Positions 35,731 to 45,642 of a stretch of 64,000 bases of DNA are shown one piece after another; position 1 is the first letter of the stretch; the number at the start of each line of letters is the position of its first letter. Location of the stretch: NCBI RefSeq assembly GCF_048128805.1, contig NC_136002.1, positions 27,887,602-27,951,601 of the forward strand. Reading direction: 5' to 3'. Source of the stretch: Centroberyx gerrardi (lineage: Eukaryota; Chordata; Actinopteri; Beryciformes; Berycidae). A program made the translations under genes and the position numbers. The notes under the pieces were generated by a model, which saw only the letters and a program-made list of their open reading frames with translations, was not told the origin of the DNA and did not search any database.

Positions 35731-36365
35731 GACTTGAGTAACATCTGAGGTAAAATTAGAGGTAAAGGGTGACACGTTCTGTTCATCTGATTGATAAACA
35801 GGCCAAGACGAAACAAATAACTTCCCCAATATCTCATGTTTGTGAATGCGTGAAAGTGTGTGCCATTGGGGGTTCTGTCAATATGTTTTACGTTTAATAA
35901 AATATACCAATTAAAATTATAACAATCATATATATAAACATCTTTTGTTTTTTGTGTTTTTCTCTCTAAATAAAAAAAACAAACGGACATTTGAAACAGT
36001 GTACACATCATCGTTGCCTCTGCCACTCTCATCCTTCAGTAAAGTCTCTGACCCCTAACTCTAGATCAGCCAACCCTCGGTAAATCCACTATGAAGGCTC
36101 CAGGTGAATCCCACAGAGCCTGGTCTGAGTGCAGCGCACCTTCAGCAGGCATGGACCAGTGAGGAAGGCCCCAGGTTGAAAAGAGAAAGAGCGGAATGCA
36201 GTGGAAGGCCGTGGGGCTTCGGAGGGCCACGTCAGAGATCTGGGTCTACTAAGAGCACTGTTCCCCCCCGCTAAGCTCGCCCTCCTACATCCCTACAGAT
36301 GCTCTCTCATCTCGCCACCCAAACCCCCTTGGTCCAGGGAACCCCTCCCGCCCCCTAGCCTGGCC

Positions 36366-39300
36366 TCATCGGACCGCCTTGTGCTTTCCCCCACAGCAGC
36401 CGCACCTCTCCCCACACCGCAGGCAGGCGCGCAAAGGCAGGTAGCAGCACATGCAGGGCACGAAGAGCGACAGGGCCAGGAGGGCCAACCAGCGGGCGCA
36501 GCACAGGGGGTGCGGGTGGCCCCCCAGCGAGTCCTCACACGAGCAAGGCTCCCAGAACTCCCCCTCAGAGTCCGACATGCAGTGGTACAGCAGACTCTCT
36601 GCGCACCACACACAGGTCCACTGGCGCAGGCAGTGCAGGGCCGGGTCCGGGGCGTCTCTGCAGCGGCCCCGCCCGTTCTCCGAAGCGCTGAAAACGGAGC
36701 GGCAGTACACACAGCGGGACGAGCACGACGACGAGCCCTGAGGACACGGGCTGTCGTCGTCGGGGGAGATCGCCCCCGGGTCGCTGCCGCCGCTGGCCCC
36801 TCCCCCTCTCTTACGAGTCCGCGATCGGGGCGTGGCCAGCGAGGTGTGGATGCAGCAGGGAGAGGGCGAGCCTTTGCCCGTCTCCTGGGGCGAGCCGGCG
36901 CCTGAGGACACGCCCGACACAGCGTTGGGCATGGACATGCAGGTGGGTGAGGACGAGGACAGACGCTGGGAGGCTTTACTATCCAGGCTCACTGTCACTT
37001 CGCAGCCCGCCGTCCCCACCCCCGCCAGCTCCTTCTCAAAGCGAACCACGCACAGCTCCGACTTGTCCTGGAGACTCCCTCCGCCGCCCACCACCACACC
37101 CCCAGTCAGACCCCCGACCATAGTCCTGGTGGCCCCCGCCCGCCGGTAGTCCTCGTAACCTCGGGAGCCCCACAGGTCCTTGCAAGGGTCCAGGCTGCGC
37201 AGGTCTCCCTCCTCCAGCAGAGAAATGGTGGGTGAGAGCGGGGACAGAGGAGACGAGGCGGGGGGGCCCACGGGAGGAGTAGGTGGAGCGGGAGGAGGGG
37301 GCGGGGGATCCGGGGGATTCAACACGGCCGTCACTTGGTGCTGTCCCGGCCTGGCGTGGATCTGCAGAGAGGGAACAGGATTAAAGAGAGTCAGTCAGTA
37401 AGAGTGTGTATTATAACAGCGGTTCCAAAAACTTTTTCATCTCAAGGACACCCCAAATAGATGCGCAAAAGACGACTGACCCCCATTTGATAAGATTTTG
37501 TCCTAAAGAATGCCATCTGCAAATATTTTTGCTGTTAGATATGACTTACAGAATTACATAAATGTCTATACTGTAGGTGGGGAGTTAAAAGTGAAGACTG
37601 AAACAATCGACAAAATAGTCGCACTTAAACATTCTCTCATTGCGCTGAACAGTTAGAAACTGTTTAACTGAATAGTTTTCACCATTAGAAGAGCAAAGCC
37701 AGACAAATGCATGCATGTTCTCAAAACTGAGTACAGAACGCCATATATTTACTAATAAATCAACTACAAATGCTTAATGGAACCACATTGCGTCCTTTTC
37801 TTTGAGCATCTTGTCACTCCATCTCTATCACTGTGAAACACCTGGATGTTTTAGGAGCATGGAGGTGTCGTGCTACCTGAGCGGGTGTCTGAGTGGTGAC
37901 AGCGTGGCCGGACGCGAAAGCAAACTCTTCGGGCCGCACGAAGCAGGTGGCGGACGACTCGCTCGTCACAATGGTGATGGGTTTGGGAAGCATCTCCTTC
38001 CTGCTGTTGGACGACGACTCGCTTCCTGTATGGGACTGGCAGAGGCTACATGTCATCACCTGTGACCGCACTGGGCCCGGCAGCGGGGCAAACGAGCCCT
38101 TTCAGAGAATTCAAACGTTCAAACGGCAAAAGATACTCACAGCTTGGCCGTCATCCTCAGTGTCTCCCTCTTCTGGTGTGGAGGAGGAGGGCGAGTCGGA
38201 GCCTTGGTGACATGGAAAGAGAAGGTTTAGGCTTCCTGGATATGTTCTGAAGCCACGCTGAAGCTGATCCAAACACAACCACTGAAATCAACTTTCATAT
38301 AGATCATTCAAACGTGGCCCGTGTGGCTCTACCTCTGTCCAGCTTGTCTATGACAGTCTGCAGCCCTTTCTCGAAGGAGATGGCGTCGGCGGGACTCTGG
38401 AACGTAAGGCCAAACTTGCGATCCTCCACTCGCCAGTGATGGAAGATGGGGTTCACCTTGTTATACACCAGCCCCCTCTGCACTGCGCACTCCAACACCG
38501 GCTGAAGGCACAGAAAAGGAACCCGGGGAACGGAGGGGGATTACTTTACCAAACCAAGAAACGCCCGCTCCTCAAATCATGCCCAACGCAACATGGATCT
38601 ATACAGTCAGGTTCTGCAGGTGGCGTTGAGGAGCAACGTGGCACCAGAGATCAGCCGTGACACACACGCACACACTCACTGCTCGATCTCGCAGCCGCTC
38701 TCCACGTATGATGTACTCTCTCCGCCCCCTGCCTTCGTGACTCCGCCCCTTACATATGACCACGTGACTGAGGCCGCCACCTCCAAGGGGCACCCAACCG
38801 CCACTGGAGTCATCACGTGTCATCACCACTGCACGAACACGCACACTGTCAGGGAGACCAAGAGAGCGAGCCGAGGCCCGGGCTGATTAAACAATGCCAT
38901 GATAAACACTGGCATACACTGGCACACACACACACACACACACACGCTCCAATACACACGCACGCACATATATACATACATACGCACACGTACACAGGCA
39001 CACACCCACAAATGCACGCAAAAACGCACACACACACTGATACACACATGCACGCAACAGTGAAAAAAGCAAGAGGAGCCTAAATCATCCTCCATAATAC
39101 AAATGCACAGCAAATTTCAGTGTGAGGCAAGTGTGTTAAGCTCTCTGAAGCTCTGTTGAACTAAGATAACATGATGAAATTCACACAAAGAAGACAGAAT
39201 TGACAGCTATATGATTACTGATGTTGCAACACTATGACAGCTCTGAGGCATATACAGCCAGACATAACAGTCAGGGCAGTTTTTATGATCCGTGGTCACG

Positions 39301-40703
39301 TGATCGAGGTAAATCTAATTTTAATTAGCATGTGATGACTGTAAAAAAAATGAACAAATAACAAAACGTTTGGACAGACCTGCTAAATAACCAAATGACA
39401 CATTACTTCAAATATTCTACTACAGAGCATAACTGGGGATTAAGACTGTGATGTTCAGCGTGCGAGTATCTATGCGAAATGTGCTCAGAATAAAGGAACT
39501 ATTGTGCAAATGGATAGAGAGAAAGCCAGTGGTGAGGAGGAGAGAAATGACCGAATGGGAGGAGGGAGGAAGAATGAGTGTTTCCCAGATAGATGTATCA
39601 ATGAACGCACCCATTCGCCATCCGAGGCCCCGGCATTCTTGCAAAAATAAGCTCTTCCTATGCCAATCGGCTGAATAATTCAACACCGCAGCTCGACATG
39701 TGCATTTAATGCATGCACAACCGCGTCATTTTTTCAAATCACACTGAATTTTAATTGTTGCAATTATTTTCCAGACGCTCCTTTTCTCCATTCCGCCCCT
39801 GCTGCACGCACTCATTAACACACCCCGATATTATGTTATATTTTTATGAATGGGATAGAGGCAAACCGGATCGGAAAGGGCAGTTTATGTTATATTTCAC
39901 GGGGAATTTAATAAATACAATACGATCGCGTGTGAAAAAGGGAGAAGAAGAAAAAAACGAGTGGGTGAGAGGATGGAGAGGAAACGAGAGATGGGGGGAG
40001 GGGGCCGATGAGAAAAGGGAAGGAGGAGAGGAGGGGTGAGGATGAGGGAGAGCGAGAGAGAAAAAATCACATTTCATTCATAAAGTTTGGCTTTAAAAAT
40101 CATAATGAAACCCCGAGACACGTTGATAAAAATCACAACGCCTCCATCCCTCCCTCGTTTTATTGTAGCCATGTCTTGAATGACGCGATGCTGGCCCCAA
40201 ACTCGCCATATTTCGTCTTTTTTCCCATATATTTTACACATTGACTGATTTATTCAATGCTTAAGAACTCCACACCACTTCGTGACTATTTTTTTTTTTT
40301 TTTACCAATCGCAAACCACGCATTTAGTTTTGAATGGCATCATAGCTTTTTTTTTTTGTAGCTTGTTTAATACGGTTTTTTTTTTTTTTTTTTTTTTTTT
40401 TGTGGATTGTGTGCCCATCGTTTTATAGCACAGTTCCCCCCCATGTAGGTGACTTAACATATTTATCACACACTGGCATGGATGTATCGGCAATGGGGTG
40501 TATACTGTTGATTCAAGACTACGTAATGGTGTTTTTATTCTCAGCAGCCTGCTAAATTGTAGTGCACCAATTGTGATAATAGTGCATGATGCTGGATTGG
40601 TGTAACACTGACGGCGGTGGCGTTCTCTCTATCCGTTTCGGCGAGATGGCTGAATATATACAATGTTAAAAAATGAAAATGTAAGGACTTACTCGCCCTC
40701 CAT
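36366..40703 (-). CDS. spred3: SPRED3, Sprouty-related EVH1-domain protein (6 coding exons, 528 aa)
   Basis: Membrane-associated inhibitor of Ras-Raf-ERK signalling. Exons in transcription order: 40703-40693, 38845-38680, 38501-38333, 38202-38141, 38059-37877, 37361-36366. The first exon codes only MEG plus two bases. The EVH1 domain covers about residues 1-120 ([51 protein letters not shown]). A disordered middle includes a proline-rich stretch and [10 protein letters not shown], which human SPRED3 also has. The C-terminal Sprouty-type Cys-rich domain starts near residue 414 (CVYCRS ... [12 protein letters not shown] ... [21 protein letters not shown]). It is longer than human SPRED3 (410 aa), mainly in the disordered linker. 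[13 protein letters not shown] and RGYEDYRR favour SPRED3 over SPRED1/2. The next gene diverges from it, as GGN does in human. Confidence 0.93.
37417..37500. mobile_element. hAT MITE left-end fragment in spred3 intron 5
   Basis: CAGCGGTTCCAAAAACTTTT followed by CATCTCAAGGACACCC resembles the terminus of a widespread hAT MITE family. The other end was not found. Confidence 0.45.
38927..38945. repeat. (CA)n and related CA-rich DNA before spred3 exon 2
   Basis: The pure run is short but sits in about 120 bp of CA-rich sequence (38925-39045). On the spred3 strand it is UG-rich and lies 80-200 nt upstream of the exon 2 acceptor at 38846. Confidence 0.8.
39930..40065 (+). repeat. Polypurine tract in spred3 intron 1
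   Basis: The + strand is almost all A and G for about 135 bp, so the spred3 transcript is polypyrimidine here. It lies deep in the intron, far from either splice site. Confidence 0.8.
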
Positions 40704-40744
40704 GGCTCGGTGTTGCCCGCCGCTTGCAGCAGCCCACCCCGGGG

Positions 40745-40857
40745 TCTCCTCTCTCTCTCTCTTTTTATCCTCCTTTCAGGAAACACTCACAGGCTCACTC
40801 TCATTCTCTCTCTATCTGCTCTCATTTTCCTAATCTTTCTCTCTCTCTCCCTCTCTC

Positions 40858-40893
<36 letters not shown>

Positions 40894-41055
40894 CCTCTCT
40901 CTCGCGCTCTCTCTCCACCTTGATGTCGTTTCGGTGTATCAGGATAGGCTTGAGGTTGCAGCAGCCATTTTCCGCTGGCAGCATCCTCCCTCTCTCTTCC
41001 TCCCTCCCTCCCTCTCTCTCTCTCTCCCTCTCTCTCTCCAAATCACTCCCTCCCT
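40745..41055 (-). promoter_or_regulatory. GA-rich promoter / 5' UTR region of spred3
   Basis: Immediately upstream of the spred3 ATG, two (CT)n-rich blocks (about 40740-40918 and 40985-41040 on the + strand) flank a unique stretch. In the spred3 direction they read (GA)n. Whether they are transcribed 5' UTR or promoter DNA cannot be told from sequence. Confidence 0.5.
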
Positions 41056-42145
41056 TATTCCCCTTCTCACTCTACCTGCCCTGCCAACACATCCGCACTA
41101 ATCATTGACAGCGTCATGTGCTTTAGGTATAGGCTCTTATATTGTCAGCGTAATCATGTGTGATTTAAAATTATTAAATGAAGTACTGGCCTTTACTGAT
41201 AGCGCTATGCAGTGATGTAAGTGGTGAATGAAAAGGTGGGTGAACTATGACCTCAGGCTGATCCTCTCATCATCATAAGGTAAACAGACACCAATGAAAT
41301 TCAATTATATTTTCAGAAAACCTTTAATTTATGCCTTTCCCCCCTTTAAGATACCCTGTAGCCTTTATAACTATAGGTTTAATACTATTTTACCTACTAT
41401 GTCAGCCTAAAAAGGTGAGTAAACTCTATACAGAAAATAAAAAGGCAGGTAAATTATGTTTAGGTGGGTTTACTCTCCATTACTAATCATTTGTGATTTT
41501 TAAATGACACAAGTACTAGCCTGACTGATGTACTGATAAACTTATTTTTCCAGTTTTTTTCCCCAATGTCCGTCAATGTGCAACATCATAAGCAGTAAAA
41601 CTCATCTGCTTCATAGTGTCCTATAGGATCCTTAATTGCTCTCAGCCATGAAACAGCAGGCAAAGTTTCAGCACCACGGACAGCACAACCTCCACAAATA
41701 CAAGAAATGGCGTCTTTGGTTAAAAAATAATAATAATTAAAAAAAGCCTATTTAATTGTGGGCTTAACTGAAAGTTATTGGTGAAATCACAATAATTTTC
41801 ACAATAACTGAGTTTAAAGTGACCTTATTGAACTTTGCAGTTGTTTTATCTCCTGTATGGTTTAATATTCCTACAGAAGAAATAGTTTTGCTGTGATATT
41901 TGTATAGCATCATAGTTTATTATAGGAATATTAGTTGTTTCTTACGGGGTTGTCCACTACAAACCTGTTATTTGCCAACATTTCTTCGGAGGTGTGTGTG
42001 CGTGTGTGTGGGGGTGGGGGGTGGGGTGGGGGGGGTGGTCTCTTCTATTCATTCAGGTTTGAGGAGGGGAAAAGATATTAAAGGCGGCTACTGCAAGTGG
42101 GAACTAGCCTACCTATCAGAGTGAGTTCAATATATTATAGACTTG

Positions 42146-42207
<62 letters not shown>

Positions 42208-42845
42208 GTTTGCGCCATGTGCTGAATGAGGAGTTTATTAATGATGATGAACAGGTGTGACAGACATCCCTACCTGATACGTCCCTACCGTCGTAAAAAG
42301 TATAATTTATTTCAGTATACTTATAATTTAAAAAATGTTGTTCTTGTTTTTTTGTTTCTTGTGCAAAAAAATCTCTAACTCTCCAAGTAAATGCCAGAAA
42401 TCCTCCAACGCTTAAACCAGACAGTCAACATCAGAAGCGTAACTATCATCCAGGAAGTAAAATAATAATAAAAAAAAAAAATTACCCATAATTCCAGGTG
42501 ATAGCCGAGTGAGTAACGTATCATAGAAACCAACCAGCGTCAATGGAAGCACTATGCGTGTTTATTGAACTTAAAAGGCTATGTTAAAATATATTATATA
42601 CATTTTATAAATAAACGTAGGTATCGAAATGCATGCGGTGTACGGTTAGCATGTAGCACAGGCTGTTAGCACTGAAACTACAGGCATTTTTATTATGTGC
42701 AGTAGGTTTAAGTAGAAGTAGTTCAAATAACTGTCCGTAGTTTTAACAACACGTTAAATATTAATGCACTAGAACACTAGGCTATAAAATACTTCTCAAC
42801 TAAGAATAGTTTGTGAGATAATGACCACATTCATTTGTTACGGTC
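41056..42845. other. Spacer upstream of spred3 and before tRNA-Pro
   Basis: No gene seen. It holds G-rich and (GT)n DNA near 41990-42040, a (CT)n/(GT)n run at about 42149-42208 and AT-rich unique sequence. Confidence 0.5.
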
Positions 42846-42917
42846 GGCTCGTTGGTCTAGGGGTATGATTCTCGCTTAGGGTGCGAGAGGTCCCGGGTTC
42901 AAATCCCGGACGAGCCC
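42846..42917 (+). tRNA. tRNA-Pro (anticodon AGG)
   Basis: This 72-nt sequence folds as a standard tRNA. The acceptor stem pairs GGCTCGT with ACGAGCC and is followed by discriminator C. The D arm contains TTGGTCTAGGGGTATGA (box A). The anticodon stem CTCGC/GCGAG carries loop TTAGGGT with anticodon AGG. The T arm GTCCCGGGTTCAAATCCCGG contains box B GGTTCAAATCC. A TTTT run follows at 42919-42922 as the Pol III terminator. There is no intron. It stands alone between spred3 and ggn, on the same strand as ggn, and looks functional. Confidence 0.97.
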
Positions 42918-42929
42918 GTTTTAAGAAGC

Positions 42930-43075
42930 CCGTATTTACTTTCACCCGGTGGACTGTAATTTAAATCCCAATGTCAGAAAGCATTCCCTCCACTGGACAT
43001 CCTGCAGCAAGACACTGAACTCCTACCAGCTCAGAAAGACCATGCAGACGGCTCTACCGATGCTGCCCTGTGATT
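42930..43075 (+). repeat. V-SINE remnant downstream of tRNA-Pro
   Basis: The words GCAAGACACTGAACTCCTAC and CAGCTCAGAAAGACC match the core of the V-SINE at 33498-33699. Head and tail are degraded. Confidence 0.45.
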
Positions 43076-43156
43076 TTATTTTCCTTCAGTCGTGTCCCTG
43101 TTGTTGATGGTGGTGGTGTTTATGTTGTTTGCTGTCTCCAAGTCCTTATGTGCAAG

Positions 43157-43615
43157 GGCGGAAGTAACTAATTAAATTTACTCAAATTACTGTACTTGAA
43201 CTTTTTTCAGTCAGTAATTTTACTTTTACTTTTTCACTGAAGTATTGTATTTAAATCACATCCATTACGGAGTAGGAGAGTACAGATTTTCTCTCTCTCT
43301 CTCTCTCTCTCTCTAAGCATCAGAAACTGGACCAAGAGTAATCTGGCTTTACTTTGTGCACTTTGTTTCACAGTTTCTGAATTTTCCAATTAAAAGAATT
43401 TAGTTTGAACTCTGGCCTCTCGTCCTTTTAGAATTGCATGGAAATGATCACATCTAACAACATTCTCTTTTCTAAAAAGTAACTCTTACTCTTATTCTGA
43501 GTACATTTTAAATGAGCCATGTAGGCTACTTTTACTTCAGTATATTTTTATACATACAGTACCTTTACTTATATTTATGTAAAATATCAGCAAAGTAACA
43601 GTAATTATAATTACA
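43157..43615. mobile_element. Decayed MITE of a common teleost family
   Basis: It begins GGAAGTAACTAATTAAATTT and ends near AAAGTAACAGTAATTATAAT, with several TACTTTTACTT words. This is the pattern of a fish MITE whose end is built from repeated AAGTA/TACTT motifs. An internal (CT)n run lies near 43290-43314. Confidence 0.5.
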
Positions 43616-44217
43616 TTCTTGTTCCTGTCTCTTTCAGCATCACTGTTTTCATTATGTTTTCTGTTGCCTTCTGAGAACTAGTAGCCTTCTTGTCTTGATC
43701 CCTTTTTTGCCCCTTAACCCATTTCCTCATCAAGAAGCCCTTTAGCCTCTTGCCAGGCCGTCATTAAGAATTTGTTCTTAATTGATTTGTCTGGTTAAAT
43801 AAGAATAAAGTCAATACCAGGTCCAGGGGTGCTGTTCTGTGGGCTGACCTTGCGCTCCGACGTCCCTGGAAGGGCAGCTCAAAGAGAATGTCCCCTACAG
43901 GGATCCACAAAGTACCACATTAGGATTTGCTTTATTCAATAAAAAAAATCAGAAATCACAGCTTTAACATATATTTAACATGCATGATTAACTGTCACCT
44001 GTTCTTGTTCATTTTATCACAACCTCAAACAATCAGTCTGAGGATTAAAAATGTTTTTTATTACACAACAAGAAAATAAATAGTTCACTTCTTCATTTGG
44101 AGTTTCATTTACCTTTAAAGCCTGCGTGAATTGACAATTAAAACGGCACCTGGCCAGACTAGAGGGAGCAGGGCCACTCTTGTTTCAGCACCAAGGACAG
44201 CACCTTAATAACAGTAT

Positions 44218-44261
<44 letters not shown>

Positions 44262-44720
44262 TGGTCTCTGACTACACAAGAACATAATGGGTGGTTTCTT
44301 TAGTCTTCACTTCTACATAAAACTAAGATCATGCCAATGTAAGCAGTTCTAAAATCACTGCAAAGCACAGCCTAGTAGCACAATTGTATTACAAAAGAAA
44401 GAACGCCAAATAATTAAATCGTATTTGTAATCAATGATCATTTGATACGAGTGGTGATTCTCAGTTACGAGATTAATAATCAGATATGATTGTATGGTTT
44501 AGATATTCAGTTATGCGGATATTATAGTGAGTTTATCGGGTACTTAACAGAACGCGACTGGGTCAATCAGAACTGACGACCGGAATGCCACGAACTTCGG
44601 AAACTTTTATTTTCGTTCAAACACCAAAAGAAGTTTCCACAGTTGGAAAGCCTTCGTGAATTTCACCCCAGTAAACTGAAATTGTCACAGCAGACACCTA
44701 GTGGACTAAACTCGGCACGG
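43616..44720. other. Spacer with repeat tail and (CA)n
   Basis: No gene seen. A common fish repeat tail (AATTTGTTCTTAATTGATTT) lies near 43769, and a (CA)n run occupies 44221-44259. Confidence 0.5.
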
Positions 44721-44729
44721 GAATGACGT

Positions 44730-44919
44730 TAACTTAAAAGGTAACGTAAATGTTAGCTAGCTATCTAACGTTACCTGCCGTTAACGTTAGGCAGTTCAAG
44801 TTAGCTAGCTTGATTGTAGTTTGGCTGGATACCGTTAGCCAACGTTAACGTTAGCTAACAGTTGGTTGTTAACCAAACTTGGTTTGCTGCTCTTGCTATC
44901 CTGACAAATTCAACTCGAG
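44730..44919 (+). promoter_or_regulatory. GTTAGC/AACGTTA-rich promoter and candidate non-coding first exon of the ggn-like gene
   Basis: The words GTTAGC, GCTAGC and AACGTTA recur many times between about 44745 and 44865. A good donor, CTCGAG|GTGAGA, lies at 44919/44920, and an acceptor (TATTTTGCAG) ends at 45622, 20 nt before the ATG. This suggests an untranslated first exon ending at 44919. No transcript evidence is available. Confidence 0.45.
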
Positions 44920-45642
44920 GTGAGATAACTTAACGTTTGGTCCACAGATCAACTTGCCTGATGTGATTTTGACTAATGCTTCTCGAAATGTTCCTAACAA
45001 CAACAGTAGTTGTAGTTAGTCCCCAAACTATTTTATTTTTTTTAGCAATTAATTTTCACGTTAGTCCCATGTCTGTTTTGTAATGTAAATGCACATCTAG
45101 CGTTAGCTAAAGTTCTCTTAACACTCACTGCAATCAGTTTGGGGCTTCAGTGTCTAAATGACAAAATAACAAGGTACAAACAAACCAAACTCAAAATTGA
45201 GAGGGGGACATGACCTGTAACCTGCTGTCATCCATTGTAACCTCAATAGATATCCAACTTAGGCCTACATATTTGTCTATTTTCCCCCCTAATTTTGCAC
45301 CCACTGTAGTTATTGTGCACTGTCCAAAATGAAAAATCGATGTAATAAAACATACCCGCAGCTTAATTTATCCACACTCTAAACCAAAGTACCAAACTCT
45401 GTTCATAATTTTGGAACTGCAGCATCCACAAAAAGCCTACTGGTTTTAATAGATACACAAAAGCCTAGACTACAAATGGAACTTCTTAGGAGGGAAAGTG
45501 CTGCATCTCCCTCTTTACAGAACCACAGAATGTAAAAAGTGTCTCTCCTTACACCGCTTTTGGATCTTTATAATGCCGCCATTATGCCAGTTGAAAAGAG
45601 AAACCTCATATATATTTTGCAGGAAAGTTGAATGAAGAAAGG

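Larger units (their letters stand above)
31932..36365. other. Spacer between convergent dhx34 and spred3, with the spred3 3' UTR
   Basis: No further coding region seen. It carries a fold-back MITE (32228-32722), a V-SINE (33498-33699), a second inverted-repeat element (33882-34604) and a (CT)n tract (35686-35729). spred3 transcription runs leftward into this stretch. The only convincing reverse-strand AATAAA I noticed is at about 33193-33188, so the length of the spred3 3' UTR is unknown. Confidence 0.45.

Noticed and set aside
36201-36905. 234-codon plus-strand frame opposite spred3 exon 6
   Set aside because: GC-rich shadow of the Cys-rich SPR domain coding sequence. No protein similarity and no splice context.
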